A stretch of DNA of 64,000 nt from Gammaproteobacteria bacterium (GCA_031291175.1 JARLJO010000078.1:177926-241925), one strand, 5' to 3'; counted from the stretch's first letter, positions 35,970-45,534 are shown. The notes: generated from the letters alone by a model not told the origin. Program-made: numbers and translations.

Positions 35970-36827
35970 ATGGCCGCACCCACCACACTACTAGACAATA
36001 TGTTAACCTCTGTACTGAAAGAAATTTTACGTGAAGAAACAGGGATAGAGGTCAAAAAAGAAGAACAAGAACTGATCCTTGCCATCGCAAAAGAAATGAT
36101 CCAAAAAAATCCTGAACTCGGTGAATTCTCCAAAAAAACCATGATGTTTGCAGACAAACGCGAACTCTTTAAACAGCATCTGCTAGCAGCGACTGCCGTG
36201 GCCATGTTTATTGAAATGCATGAATTACAAAAAGATTGCAAAAAATTATTTGAAAAAATCATGGATCCCGATGTCTCGCCCGCTGATAAAAACGTGATGA
36301 AAGAACAGCTGAGAATGGTTTTAGGCAGACTCAACCGCCTGGATCCGAATAAAACCCGACAAGACAAAATGTCTGAATTACTGAAAGATGAAAACTTCAT
36401 CGACAAATTAATTCAGATGCAAAAAGACTTAAAAGCCGAAAAAGATTCTCCTGAAAATCCATCACCCACTTTAGAAGAAAGCAAAGCACTTCAGCTAGAA
36501 TTACAAGGAATGGTTGATAAAGAATTAGAAACAACGCTACGCAATTTATATGGTTGCGATCCACGCATTGCTGGCGCTATTGCCTTCCCTGTCATGAGCG
36601 TGATTGGTGACTATGCAGGTATTCCTGATCAGTTTGCGGCTATCTCATCCGCCGCCAACATTCATCGATTATCGGGGGATTTAGATTCTGCGGGTATTGA
36701 TGAACACATGACACGTGTAGAAAACGCGAATAAAGCGAGAGAAGAAGTGACACAAGCAGCAGAGACAGGCGAACTGGACAATGCCGCTTATCAATCAGCG
36801 CAATCCGCACCGACATTGGAGCCATAA
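35970..36827 (+). CDS. Hypothetical helical protein
   Basis: A 285-residue, strongly helical, charged protein of unknown family, with CAGGAG before the ATG. Residues 1-170 are Lys/Glu/Met-rich amphipathic helices (MLTSVLKEILREETGIEVKK; KELEKIM-type segments), with a short central hydrophobic part (AGAIAFPVMSVIGDYAGIP, about residues 200-218). The C-terminal ~40 residues are Ala/Glu/Thr-rich (NKAREEVTQAAETGEL). No signal peptide. It is followed after 20 bp by a PaaI-type thioesterase. An effector or cytosolic regulator are both possible. Confidence 0.7.
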   Translation: MAAPTTLLDNMLTSVLKEILREETGIEVKKEEQELILAIAKEMIQKNPELGEFSKKTMMFADKRELFKQHLLAATAVAMFIEMHELQKDCKKLFEKIMDPDVSPADKNVMKEQLRMVLGRLNRLDPNKTRQDKMSELLKDENFIDKLIQMQKDLKAEKDSPENPSPTLEESKALQLELQGMVDKELETTLRNLYGCDPRIAGAIAFPVMSVIGDYAGIPDQFAAISSAANIHRLSGDLDSAGIDEHMTRVENANKAREEVTQAAETGELDNAAYQSAQSAPTLEP

Positions 36828-36847
36828 CAGGAAGAGGCAAACCGGAA

Positions 36848-37327
36848 ATGAATTCCAACGCAAATGACGACCCAAAAGCTATCGCTCTGCAGCAATTAAC
36901 CAAGGCATTTAATCAAATGCCTTTTAATCAATTGCTGGGATTACATCTCAAAACACTGACCCAAAAACAAGTGATTGTCAGCTTCAATATGAAAGAAGAC
37001 CTGGTTGGCAATTTTGTCCATGGCATTTTGCATGGCGGTGTCATTTCTTCTGTTTTAGACATGGTCGGCGGTATGGCGGCCATGGCCACGATTATTTTCA
37101 AAAATCCCAATACGCCGCTTTCTGAATTAACCACACTGCTCGGCAAATCAAGCACCATTGATTTACATGTCAGCTATATGCAGCCTGGCAAGGGTAGCTG
37201 TTTTACAGCCACATCTGAAGTCATGCATTCTGGCAATAGAATTTGTTTTACCACAATGAATCTGTTAAACGAAAACGAAGCGATCATTGCAAGCGGAACA
37301 GGAACGTATCAAATTAGCGCGTCTTAA
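36848..37327 (+). CDS. PaaI-family hotdog thioesterase
   Basis: A 159-residue hotdog-fold acyl-CoA thioesterase. The key segment is GNFVHGILHGGVISSVLDMV, the HGG-type motif and catalytic helix of the PaaI/YdiI group, followed by STIDLHVSYMQPGKGSCF. Acyl specificity is not predictable. Start ATG 36848 is preceded by GGAAGAGG. It lies between a helical orphan gene and a saccharopine-dehydrogenase-like gene on the same strand, so it may share their transcript. Confidence 0.9.
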   Translation: MNSNANDDPKAIALQQLTKAFNQMPFNQLLGLHLKTLTQKQVIVSFNMKEDLVGNFVHGILHGGVISSVLDMVGGMAAMATIIFKNPNTPLSELTTLLGKSSTIDLHVSYMQPGKGSCFTATSEVMHSGNRICFTTMNLLNENEAIIASGTGTYQISAS

Positions 37328-37364
37328 GCTTTCCTGATGAGTCATCTTAAAAAAAGGAATTATT

Positions 37365-38462
37365 ATGCAACGTATACTTGTCTTGGGCGCTGGCAAAATA
37401 GGATCCTTAATTGCTTTCTTGCTCGCTAATTGCCACGATTACGATGTTTATTTAGCTGACATCCACGTGACAGAGCGACCTGATCTTGAGAACATCAAAG
37501 CGCATGTTTCTCATTTAAAAATCATTGCATTGAACGCGCAAGATGCCGCTGCCATGGATCAATTCCTGACTGAAAATCCTATGAATGCCGTGATTTCGGC
37601 ATTGCCTTATTATCATAATATTCCGATTGCGCAAGCAGCGAAAAAATTTAATCTGCATTATTTTGATTTGACTGAGGATACGTATACGGCACAAACCGTA
37701 CTGGAATTAGCGGAAGATGCCAAAACAGCTTTTATTCCACAGTGCGGTTTAGCACCGGGCTTTATTAGTATTGTCGCGAATAATTTGATGCAACATTTTC
37801 CAAAACTGGATTCGGTTAAAATGCGCGTGGGTGCTTTGCCAGTTAATATTAGCAATGCGCTGCAATATTCTTTGACCTGGTCTACCGATGGCTTAATTAA
37901 TGAATATGGAAATTTGTGTCACGCGATTGAAGATGGGGAAGAAGTGTCATTGTTGCCTTTGGATGACCTGGAAGAAATCAAAATTGATGGTTTAACCTAT
38001 GAAGCGTTCAATACATCGGGCGGCATTGGCACTCTAGCTAAAACCTATGCCAATAAGGTGAAGCATTTGAGTTACAAGACAATTCGTTATCCGGGGCATT
38101 GCGCCAAGATGCATTTTTTAATGAATGATTTGAACTTGAACCATGACCGTGAAACCTTGAAACATATTCTGGAAGGCGCACTGCCTAAAACGCATCAAGA
38201 TGTGGTGTTGGTTTATGTATCGGTCACTGGCACACAGGACAATCAATTCATTGAAGAAAATTATGTTAAAAAACTCTACCCGACAGTGATTAATGAAATA
38301 AAGTGGTCTGCGATTCAGATGACAACGGCCTCAAGTATTTGTGCAATTGTGGATTTGACGTTAAGTGCAAAAGATACTTATCGCGGCATGATCCGGCAGG
38401 AAACGTTTTCGTTAGACGCCGTACTTCAGAATCGGTTTGGGCAATATTACGCACAATCATGA
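37365..38462 (+). CDS. Saccharopine dehydrogenase-like oxidoreductase
   Basis: A 365-residue NAD(P)-dependent enzyme with N-terminal Rossmann motif VLGAGKIGSLIAFLLA and the family's IPQCGLAPGFISIVANNL and TSGGIGTLAKTY segments. It resembles the Lys9/saccharopine dehydrogenase (glutamate-forming) group, which converts saccharopine to aminoadipate semialdehyde. The following gene is an ALDH7-type aminoadipate-semialdehyde dehydrogenase, so the two fit consecutive steps of lysine breakdown. Lysine 6-dehydrogenase is an alternative for this sequence type and would give the same product. AAAAGGA precedes the ATG. Confidence 0.85.
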   Translation: MQRILVLGAGKIGSLIAFLLANCHDYDVYLADIHVTERPDLENIKAHVSHLKIIALNAQDAAAMDQFLTENPMNAVISALPYYHNIPIAQAAKKFNLHYFDLTEDTYTAQTVLELAEDAKTAFIPQCGLAPGFISIVANNLMQHFPKLDSVKMRVGALPVNISNALQYSLTWSTDGLINEYGNLCHAIEDGEEVSLLPLDDLEEIKIDGLTYEAFNTSGGIGTLAKTYANKVKHLSYKTIRYPGHCAKMHFLMNDLNLNHDRETLKHILEGALPKTHQDVVLVYVSVTGTQDNQFIEENYVKKLYPTVINEIKWSAIQMTTASSICAIVDLTLSAKDTYRGMIRQETFSLDAVLQNRFGQYYAQS

Positions 38463-38560
38463 CACTCATGAGACCTGCTACGTTGTGTGTCTGCTATATT
38501 TTTTGATGATGCGCTTTTGTCTTTATTCACTTCCACAAAGTGGAAGTGAATTCAAAAAAA

Positions 38561-38646
38561 ACGGGGTGGCACGGTAGGTAGATTTTTTCGCGCGGAGCCT
38601 TATGGCGAGCACGAAAAAATCTACCTACCGGGACAGGACTCCAGTC
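38561..38646 (-). repeat. Family A palindromic repeat, copy A3
   Basis: ACGGGGTGGCACGGTAGGTA ... GGACAGGACTCCAGTC, minus orientation, with arms GGTAGGTAGATTTTTTCG / CGAAAAAATCTACCTACC. It is preceded by the companion palindrome TTCACTTCCACAAAGTGGAA (about 38527). It sits between two same-strand genes, its GACTGG end 23 bp before the ALDH7 start codon, so unlike other copies its T-tract faces against transcription. Confidence 0.88.
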
Positions 38647-38669
38647 AATTTTTATTAGCGAGGAAAGAA

Positions 38670-40190
38670 ATGAATATTTTAAAAACTTTGCAGCTAGCAG
38701 AGAACAATCCCGGTGCGACAACGGGATCGGATTGGTGGTCAGAAACGCAATCAGAAAACAAAATCGCCTCGATTAATCCGACAAATGGCGAGGTGATTGC
38801 TACGGTTTATAGCGCATCGAGTGCTGATTATGAAAAAGTAATTACAGCGGCAGAAACGGCTTTTTTATCGTGGCGTAATATGCCAGCCCCTAAACGCGGC
38901 GAGATAATCCGACAAATTGGCGATGAACTCAGAAAACAGAAAGACGCTTTAGGCAGCCTGGTTTCACTGGAGATGGGCAAATCCAAACAGGAAGGCAATG
39001 GCGAAGTACAAGAGATGATTGATATGGCTGATCTTGCGGTCGGGCAATCGCGTATGCTGTATGGAAAGACCATGCATTCAGAAAGACAAGATCATCGCAT
39101 GTATGAACAGTGGCAACCATTGGGCATTATCGGTGTCATTAGCGCGTTTAATTTTCCAGTGGCAGTGTGGGCCTGGAATGCTTTTATTGCGGCCATTGCT
39201 GGTAATACGGTTGTGTGGAAACCTTCGCCTAAAACACCGCTTTGTGCTATTGCGGTTTCGCGTATTTGTAATACGGTTTTGGAACGGCATGGCTTACAAG
39301 GTGTGTTTTCTCTGTTTATCACAGAAGATAATGAACTGGTGAAAGGATTAGTGAATGATAAGCGGGTTCCGTTAATTTCTTTCACGGGGTCAACAGCTGT
39401 TGGGCGCTCTGTCAGTGAAATGGTGTCACGGCGCTTAGGCAGATCACTGCTCGAACTCAGTGGGAATAATGCCATTATTGTGGATGAATCAGCTGATTTG
39501 CAATTGGCGATTCCTGCTATTGTATTTGGCGCGATTGGCACAGCCGGGCAACGGTGTACGACAACACGGCGGTTAATTGTGCATGAGAAAATTTATGATA
39601 GCGTGGTGGCATCACTTGGCAAGGCGTATCAGAAAGTGACGATTGGTGATCCATTAGATGAAAAGAATTTGATGGGCCCGTTGATTGATGCGGGTGCGGT
39701 TGCGTTGTTTGAACAAGCGGTCACTGATATTCAGAAAGCCGGTGGGAAAATATTGTTTGGCGGGAAGGCGATCAAAGGGAAAGGGTTTTTTGTGCAGCCG
39801 ACTTTAGTGGAAGCCAATCCCGATTGGGAAGTGGCACAAAGAGAAACGTTTGGGCCTCTTTTATATGTCATGCGATTTAAAACTCTGGATGAAGCCATTG
39901 CGATACAGAATAAGGTGAAGCATGGATTGTCGTCAGCATTGTTCACGAATAATTTGCAACATGCGGAGATTTTTTTATCCGCGCGTGGGAGTGATTGTGG
40001 GATTGCTAATATTAATATTGGCACATCAGGTGCTGAAATTGGTGGTGCGTTTGGTGGTGAGAAAGATACTGGCGGCGGGCGTGAGGCTGGATCTGATTCC
40101 TGGAAAGCGTATATGCGGCGGCAAACTAATACTATTAACTGGAGTCAATCGTTGGCGCTGGCTCAGGGGATTAAGTTTGAGATTGGTTAG
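38670..40190 (+). CDS. amaB: ALDH7-type aldehyde dehydrogenase, probable L-aminoadipate-semialdehyde dehydrogenase
   Basis: A 506-residue NAD-dependent aldehyde dehydrogenase of the antiquitin (ALDH7) group. Signatures: [35 protein letters not shown], catalytic Glu in [12 protein letters not shown] and catalytic Cys in [12 protein letters not shown]. The C-terminus, with [20 protein letters not shown], is the ALDH7-type ending. In lysine catabolism it oxidises aminoadipate semialdehyde to aminoadipate; the saccharopine-dehydrogenase-like gene upstream makes that assignment likely. GCGAGGAAAG precedes the ATG. The A3 palindrome in the 207-bp gap may attenuate co-transcription. Confidence 0.88.
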   Translation: MNILKTLQLAENNPGATTGSDWWSETQSENKIASINPTNGEVIATVYSASSADYEKVITAAETAFLSWRNMPAPKRGEIIRQIGDELRKQKDALGSLVSLEMGKSKQEGNGEVQEMIDMADLAVGQSRMLYGKTMHSERQDHRMYEQWQPLGIIGVISAFNFPVAVWAWNAFIAAIAGNTVVWKPSPKTPLCAIAVSRICNTVLERHGLQGVFSLFITEDNELVKGLVNDKRVPLISFTGSTAVGRSVSEMVSRRLGRSLLELSGNNAIIVDESADLQLAIPAIVFGAIGTAGQRCTTTRRLIVHEKIYDSVVASLGKAYQKVTIGDPLDEKNLMGPLIDAGAVALFEQAVTDIQKAGGKILFGGKAIKGKGFFVQPTLVEANPDWEVAQRETFGPLLYVMRFKTLDEAIAIQNKVKHGLSSALFTNNLQHAEIFLSARGSDCGIANINIGTSGAEIGGAFGGEKDTGGGREAGSDSWKAYMRRQTNTINWSQSLALAQGIKFEIG

Positions 40191-40234
40191 GGTAAAAATG
40201 GTTGAGGAGCACTCTCAATCTGAGATTTCCATTG

Positions 40235-40274
40235 CTGGATCCCGCGGACAAGCCGCGGGACGTAGGGTGGGTGG
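40235..40274 (+). repeat. Family C repeat, copy C2
   Basis: CTGGATCCCGCGGACAAGCC then GCGGGACGTAGGGTGGGTGG, followed by GTAGCCGGAGACATGTAATG, the first unit of the ~30-bp tandem repeat around C3. Confidence 0.9.
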
Positions 40275-40316
40275 TTGTTGTAGCCGGAGACATGTAATGG
40301 GTGACTGTGTAGATGC

Positions 40317-40350
40317 GTAGGTTGGGTTGAGGAACGAAACCCAACCTATA
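40317..40350 (+). repeat. Family D repeat, copy D2
   Basis: GTAGGTTGGGTTGAGGAACG then AAACCCAACC; GGTTGGGTT pairs with AAACCCAACC. Lies between C2 and C3. Confidence 0.85.
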
Positions 40351-40353
40351 TTT

Positions 40354-40394
40354 CTGGATCCCGCGGACAAGCCGCGGGACGTAGGGTGGGTGGT
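40354..40394 (+). repeat. Family C repeat, copy C3
   Basis: Same sequence as C2 over its full length, 119 bp further right, in direct orientation. C2-D2-C3 form a compact repeat cluster between amaB and waaG. Confidence 0.9.
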
Positions 40395-40512
40395 TGTCAC
40401 GTAATGGGTGGTTGTGTAGCCGGAGACATGTGATGGGTGATTGTGTGGCGGAGACATGTGATGGATGATTGGGTAGCCAGAGACATGTAATGGGTGGCCG
40501 TGTAGCTGGAAA
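40395..40512 (+). repeat. ~30-bp minisatellite with GTAGCCGGAGACATGTAATG core
   Basis: About four degenerate tandem units of GTAGCCGGAGACATGTRATG followed by GGTGATTGT-like spacers, continuing from the end of C3 to just before the waaG promoter region. One more unit lies between C2 and D2. Confidence 0.8.
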
Positions 40513-40589
40513 TGTAATATTTCTTATCAATTTCGCACTGAATTCTCTATAATGGCCAAATTACTCACCATTACGATGAATGAAATATT

Positions 40590-41705
40590 ATGAGATTAGC
40601 TTTTTGCCTTTTTCGTTACTTTCCTTTTGGCGGCTTGCAGCGGGATTTTATGCGCATCGCGCAAGAATGCATAAAACGAGGGCACATTGTTGACGTCTAC
40701 ACTATGAGCTGGGAAGGCGAGTTTGAGCCGGGGCTTGCGATACGCACTTTAAAAGTCAAAGGTCTCAGCAACCACAGCCGCCGTGAAGATTTTGTGCGAC
40801 AACTGCAACCTTTTCTGCAACAAAATCATTATGACCTGGTTGTCGGGTTCAATAAAATGCCCGGACTCGATGTGTATTATGCGGCTGACATTTGTTATCA
40901 AGCAAAAGCTCGCACCGCTCGCAGATGGTGGTATCGCTTAACCCAACGCTATCGACATAATATCGATTATGAAAAAGCCGTTTTTTCTGTGGCTGCGAAA
41001 ACAGACATCTTATTAATTGCCAAGAAACAACAAGCTGAATTCCAGCATTATTACCATACAGAAGATAAACGTTTTCATCTGCTACCACCGGGTATCGACA
41101 AAGACCGCAAAGCACCGGCCAATGCCAAAGCCATCCAAGAAAAAGTGAGAGAAGCTCACGCCATCGGAAAAAATGACTTTTTGCTGCTCATGGTCGGCTC
41201 AGGCTTCAAAACAAAAGGGGTCGATAGAACATTGCTCGCTTATGCCGCCCTTCCCCCGCATTTAAAAAAACGTTCTCGCGTCATGATCATTGGCAATGAC
41301 AATGCCAAACCATTCGAACGCCAAGCCAAGCAGTTAGGTATTTTAGAAAATATTATCTTCTTGGGTGGACGCAAAGATGTTCCGGATTTTTTATTAGCTG
41401 CTGATTTATTATTGCACCCGGCTTATCATGAAAATACCGGTACCGTTTTATTAGAAGCCGTAGTCGCCGGTCTACCTGTGCTCACAACCGATGTGTGCGG
41501 TTATGCTTCCTATATTCACAATGCTAACGCGGGTGTTGTATTGCCCTCGCCCTTTAAACAAGAACAATTCAATCAAACCCTGGTGGATATGCTATCATCC
41601 GAAGAGCGTGATGTCTGGCACAGAAATGGACTAGAATATGCCAACCATGCCGATATCTATAGCATGCCAGAACGAGCAGTCTTGATCATTGAATCATTAA
41701 GGTGA
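40590..41705 (+). CDS. waaG: LPS core glucosyltransferase I
   Basis: GT4 glycosyltransferase that adds the first glucose to the LPS inner-core heptose on the cytoplasmic membrane face. The 371-residue sequence follows E. coli WaaG closely: RYFPFGGLQRDFMRIA, YTMSWEGEFEPG, VVGFNKMPGLDVYYAADICY, HLLPPGIDKDRK, LLHPAYHENTGTVLLEAVVA and GLPVLTTDVCGYASYI, where Glu of the EAVVAGLP stretch belongs to the E-x7-E nucleotide-sugar motif. It begins the operon waaG-waaP-kinase, with only 3 bp to waaP. Confidence 0.96.
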   Translation: MRLAFCLFRYFPFGGLQRDFMRIAQECIKRGHIVDVYTMSWEGEFEPGLAIRTLKVKGLSNHSRREDFVRQLQPFLQQNHYDLVVGFNKMPGLDVYYAADICYQAKARTARRWWYRLTQRYRHNIDYEKAVFSVAAKTDILLIAKKQQAEFQHYYHTEDKRFHLLPPGIDKDRKAPANAKAIQEKVREAHAIGKNDFLLLMVGSGFKTKGVDRTLLAYAALPPHLKKRSRVMIIGNDNAKPFERQAKQLGILENIIFLGGRKDVPDFLLAADLLLHPAYHENTGTVLLEAVVAGLPVLTTDVCGYASYIHNANAGVVLPSPFKQEQFNQTLVDMLSSEERDVWHRNGLEYANHADIYSMPERAVLIIESLR

Positions 41706-41708
41706 TAC

Positions 41709-42485
41709 GTGGATTTCTCATTAAATCCAGAGTTAAAAAAATATTTTGCGCTTGATCAAAACCTTTTTGATCAACTGATGGAAATGCGCGGACAAGTTTT
41801 CCGTGATGTCGCTGGGCGCCGTACTCAACGTATTGAATTGGGCGGGAAAGGCTATTTCCTCAAACAACATTTTGGTGTAGGCTGGATTGAAATTTTTAAA
41901 AACTTAATGCAGTTACGTTTGCCTGTCTTAAGCGCCAACAACGAAAAGCTCGCCATAGAAGCGCTAGAAAAACTGAGCGTTGATACCATGCACCTCTCAG
42001 GCTATGGCTGCCGTGGTACAAACCCTGCCGCTCTGCAATCTTTTTTATTAACCGATGAGTTAGCTGAGACAATCAGTCTTGAGGATTTTTGCCGAGACTG
42101 GCGCACTCAACCCGCGCCTCTTGCCTTAAAACGCTTTTTTATTAAAAAAGTCGCGGCGATTGCCCGCATTCTACATACCAATGGCATCAATCATCGCGAC
42201 TTTTATATTTGCCATTTCTTATGGCAGCCTTGCTCACAAAAATTATTTCTGATTGATTTGCACCGTGCGCAGATCCGAGCAAAAACACCGCTACGCTGGA
42301 TTATTAAAGATCTTTCCGGATTGTACTTTTCTAGCAAAGATATCGGCTTAACATCTCGCGATTTATTGCGTTTTGTTAGAGAATATCGACAAAGGCCGTT
42401 ACGTGATGTATTGAACAAAGAATGGAATTTTTGGCATAAGGTAGAACAACGTGGCGATAAGATGTATCGAAAACATGAAAAATAA
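41709..42485 (+). CDS. waaP: LPS core heptose(I) kinase
   Basis: Protein-kinase-fold enzyme that phosphorylates heptose I of the LPS inner core. Features: KGYFLKQHFGVGWIEIFKN (ATP-binding lysine region), NGINHRDFYICHFLW (catalytic loop with HRDFY) and KLFLIDLHRAQIR (metal-binding Asp in place of DFG). About 258 residues, usual for WaaP. Start GTG 41709 lies 3 bp after the waaG stop codon. Its last 11 bp overlap the ATG of the next kinase gene, so the three are translationally coupled. Confidence 0.95.
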   Translation: MDFSLNPELKKYFALDQNLFDQLMEMRGQVFRDVAGRRTQRIELGGKGYFLKQHFGVGWIEIFKNLMQLRLPVLSANNEKLAIEALEKLSVDTMHLSGYGCRGTNPAALQSFLLTDELAETISLEDFCRDWRTQPAPLALKRFFIKKVAAIARILHTNGINHRDFYICHFLWQPCSQKLFLIDLHRAQIRAKTPLRWIIKDLSGLYFSSKDIGLTSRDLLRFVREYRQRPLRDVLNKEWNFWHKVEQRGDKMYRKHEK

Positions 42486-43956
42486 CGCTTCTCAATTTAT
42501 CAAACAAATCGCCTGGGACCAGCTCAAGCTCGCAAATCGTGCGACGCTTGAACCTTTTCAGCTCGAGCTTGAGGGCACTGATACCGTGCTCTATTGTCGA
42601 GAGATAGCCCGAATCATGCCAGGCAAACGCTTGGTCGCATTTGGATCCTGGGATGACAAATCCGTTGTCGCCAAATTATTCTATGAGCCGCGCAAAGCAC
42701 TACGTCATCAGATGCGGGATGCGCGTGGCATTAAAGCGTTATTAGCTTCTGGGGTTCTCACGCCACCCATTTATTTTCAAGGTCGCTCTAAAGACAAGCG
42801 TATTCAAGTTTTGATTTTTGAGCATATTCATGGCCGCAGCCTGGATAATGCCTGGCAGGAAAAAAATAATTTAGAAGAAATTAACGCCTTAATGCACGCA
42901 GTGATCATTGAACTAGCCACCCAACATGTGCTCGGTATTTTGCAACACGATCTTCATTTTAAAAATTTCATTATTCGCAAAAAAAATATTTTTATGCTGG
43001 ATGGTGGTGATATCGATATCTTTGTCAGACCACTGACAAAAAAAGAAAGCCTGGATAATCTAGGCCTCTTCTTCGCGCAGTTTGGAATGGGCACGGAAAC
43101 ACTGCAATCAGAACTCTTTCTGACTTATGCACGCTCACGTGGTTGGCTGGTAAAAGATCGTGATCTTGCCTTATTAAAAAATAAAGTAAACAGCTGGCAG
43201 CAGCATCGCTTGAGTGAATTCAAGAAAAAGCTGATGCGCAATTGCTCCGCCTTTGTCCGCCTTGATAGCTACAATACGGTGACGATGTATGATCGTGACT
43301 ATGAATCATCAGAACTGCTCGCCTGTTTGAAAAATCCTGATGTCATTTTTTCTGCCAATGATACCGAAATCTTGAAAGACGGTCGGTCGGCTACTGTTGC
43401 TAAAGTGTATCTGGATGGCCGAGCCATGGTCATGAAGCGCTACAATGTCAAAGATAGCAAGCATTGGCTACGCCGCTGTTTAAGACCCACTCGTGCAGCG
43501 ACCGGCTGGCGCCTGGCTCAATGTTTACGCCTTATGGGTATCGCAACTGCAAAGCCGGTTGCCTTTGTTGAAAAAAGTTTTTTAGGCTTGCGTGGCCGCT
43601 CTTATCTGTTAATGGATTATGTGCATGGCAAGCATTTGGGTGAATATATTGCTGATCACAGACAAGACAGCGATGCGATAGCTGATATCGCGCAAAAAGT
43701 CATTTCGCTCTTTGAGAGCTTGGCGCAGATGCGTATCACGCATGGCGATTTAAAAATGACGAATATTTTGGTGGAGAATCATAAACCCATCTTCATTGAT
43801 TTAGATGGGATGCAAGAGCATAGCACTTCGTGGCTTTTTAAACGCACACTGCGAAGAGAGATCTCGCGTTTTATGATGAATTGGCGTGATATGCCAACGG
43901 TTACTGCTATTTTTCAGCCGCTAATTAAGGAAATGTATCAACGACTAGGAGTCTGA
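42475..43956 (+). CDS. Double lipopolysaccharide-kinase-like (InaA/Kdo kinase family) protein
   Basis: About 493 residues containing two kinase-like lobes in tandem. The first (about 20-250) has VVAKLFYEPRKALRHQM, ILQHDLHFKNFII and IFMLDGGDIDIF; the second (about 280-490) has MVMKRYNVKDSKHWLRR, RITHGDLKMTNILV and KPIFIDLDGMQEH. Both catalytic loops (HDLHFKN and HGDLKMTN) and both metal-binding Asp positions look intact, so two phosphorylation activities are possible. Such proteins phosphorylate inner-core sugars (Kdo or heptose). The ATG at 42475 overlaps waaP by 11 bp; GTG 42451 is an alternative. Confidence 0.85.
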   Translation: MKNNASQFIKQIAWDQLKLANRATLEPFQLELEGTDTVLYCREIARIMPGKRLVAFGSWDDKSVVAKLFYEPRKALRHQMRDARGIKALLASGVLTPPIYFQGRSKDKRIQVLIFEHIHGRSLDNAWQEKNNLEEINALMHAVIIELATQHVLGILQHDLHFKNFIIRKKNIFMLDGGDIDIFVRPLTKKESLDNLGLFFAQFGMGTETLQSELFLTYARSRGWLVKDRDLALLKNKVNSWQQHRLSEFKKKLMRNCSAFVRLDSYNTVTMYDRDYESSELLACLKNPDVIFSANDTEILKDGRSATVAKVYLDGRAMVMKRYNVKDSKHWLRRCLRPTRAATGWRLAQCLRLMGIATAKPVAFVEKSFLGLRGRSYLLMDYVHGKHLGEYIADHRQDSDAIADIAQKVISLFESLAQMRITHGDLKMTNILVENHKPIFIDLDGMQEHSTSWLFKRTLRREISRFMMNWRDMPTVTAIFQPLIKEMYQRLGV

Positions 43957-43957
43957 T

Positions 43958-45412
43958 ATGCACCAACTCAAGAACGCAAAGCTTTTTGCTGAAAAGTGTT
44001 TTATCAATGGTAAGTGGGTAGATGCCGATAATAAAAAAACCATTGCTGTAAACAATCCTTTCGATCACAAAGTTATCGGACATGTTCCATTATGTGGCAC
44101 TGCGGAAACTGAGGCAGCGATCACGGCTGCGAATGCAGCGTGGCCAATTTGGCGCAACTTAACCGCTAAAGAACGCGGTGATGTGATGTGGCGTTGGGCG
44201 GAGTTGATTCGAGATAATAAAGAAGACCTTGCGATTTTAATGACGCTGGAACAAGGCAAACCTATTTCTGAATCTCGCGCTGAGATTGATTATGGTAATT
44301 CGTTTGTTGAGTGGTTCGCTGAAGAAGGCAGACGAGTGTATGGGGATGTTATTCCTTCCAATAAAGCCAATCAGCATTTGGTGGTCATCAAGCAATCCAT
44401 CGGCGTAGTCGCCGCCATCACGCCCTGGAATTTTCCGATTGCGATGATTACTCGTAAAATTTCGCCCGCGCTCGCGGCCGGGTGTCCTGTTGTGCTGAAG
44501 CCTGCTAGCAGCACGCCGTTTAGTGCATTGGCATTGGCGGTGCTGGCTGAGGAAGCGGGGTTTCCGCCGGGTGTTGTGAATGTGTTGACGGGGGATTCTA
44601 AAAAAATTGGCGGGGAGATGGCAACTAGCCAGCTGGTTAGAAAACTTTCTTTTACTGGCTCAACGGCAGTTGGTAAATCACTGATGCAGCAATGCGCCAG
44701 TACGATTAAAAAAATGTCTTTAGAGCTAGGTGGGAATGCGCCTTTTATTGTTTTTGATGATGCGGATTTGGATGCGGCAGTAAAGGGAGCCATTGCGTCC
44801 AAGTTTCGCAATGCCGGACAAACTTGTGTTTGTGCGAATCGCATTTATGTACAAGAAGCAGTATATGATGAGTTTGCAAAAAAACTGACTGAAGCTGTTA
44901 AGAAGCTGCAGATCGGTAATGGTTTAGAGGAACAAGTCCAGATTGGGCCTTTGATTAATCAAGATGCGATTCAGAAAGTAGAAGAACATATTCGTGATGC
45001 TGTATCGAAAGGCGCGAAAGTGATATTGGGTGGCAAGCAGCCGGCGTTGGGTGGGTTGTTTTTTGAGCCTACGATTTTAACGGATGTGACAGCAAAGATG
45101 TTGGTGGCGAGAGAAGAAACCTTTGGGCCTGTTGCGCCTCTCTTTCGATTTAAAACAGAAGAGGAAGTGATTCGTTTATCGAATGATACGGAATTTGGGT
45201 TGGCTTCTTATTTTTATTCTAAAAATATTCATCGTGTTTGGCGTGTCGCTGAAGGTTTGGAATATGGGATTGTGGGGATTAATGAAGGTATTATTTCTAC
45301 TGAAGTCGCGCCGTTTGGTGGGGTGAAAGAATCTGGTGTGGGGCGTGAAGGCTCGAAATATGGTATTGACGATTATTTGGAAATAAAATATTTGTGTATG
45401 GGTGGGGAATAA
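43958..45412 (+). CDS. gabD: NAD(P)-dependent succinate-semialdehyde dehydrogenase
   Basis: A 484-residue ALDH oxidising succinate semialdehyde to succinate, feeding GABA-type carbon into the TCA cycle. Signatures: [33 protein letters not shown], catalytic Glu in MSLELGGNAPFIVFDDAD, catalytic Cys in FRNAGQTCVCANR, and PFGGVKESGVGREGSKYG typical of GabD. It begins 1 bp after the stop codon of the double-kinase gene, so it is read as the distal gene of the LPS-core operon although metabolically unrelated. A family A palindrome 122 bp downstream likely terminates it. Confidence 0.95.
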   Translation: MHQLKNAKLFAEKCFINGKWVDADNKKTIAVNNPFDHKVIGHVPLCGTAETEAAITAANAAWPIWRNLTAKERGDVMWRWAELIRDNKEDLAILMTLEQGKPISESRAEIDYGNSFVEWFAEEGRRVYGDVIPSNKANQHLVVIKQSIGVVAAITPWNFPIAMITRKISPALAAGCPVVLKPASSTPFSALALAVLAEEAGFPPGVVNVLTGDSKKIGGEMATSQLVRKLSFTGSTAVGKSLMQQCASTIKKMSLELGGNAPFIVFDDADLDAAVKGAIASKFRNAGQTCVCANRIYVQEAVYDEFAKKLTEAVKKLQIGNGLEEQVQIGPLINQDAIQKVEEHIRDAVSKGAKVILGGKQPALGGLFFEPTILTDVTAKMLVAREETFGPVAPLFRFKTEEEVIRLSNDTEFGLASYFYSKNIHRVWRVAEGLEYGIVGINEGIISTEVAPFGGVKESGVGREGSKYGIDDYLEIKYLCMGGE

Positions 45413-45451
45413 ATACATCAGCAAATCTATTTTGCTTTCTGAAATATAATG

Positions 45452-45488
45452 ATGTTGGGTTTGGCAAAAAACGCTTAACCCAACCTGC
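45452..45488 (-). repeat. Family D repeat, copy D3
   Basis: ATGTTGGGTTTGGCAAAAAA then CGCTTAACCCAACCTGC, a diverged D unit just downstream of gabD. Confidence 0.8.
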
Positions 45489-45534
45489 GTGTCTCAATAA
45501 ATCCGGACAATATCGAAATGAACTCTCTTAAACT

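Noticed and set aside
40171..40530. Minus-strand ORFs with repeated HPSHVS-like peptides
   Set aside because: Products of the C repeats and the 30-bp minisatellite; no ribosome binding site, and similar peptides recur wherever the C repeat occurs.
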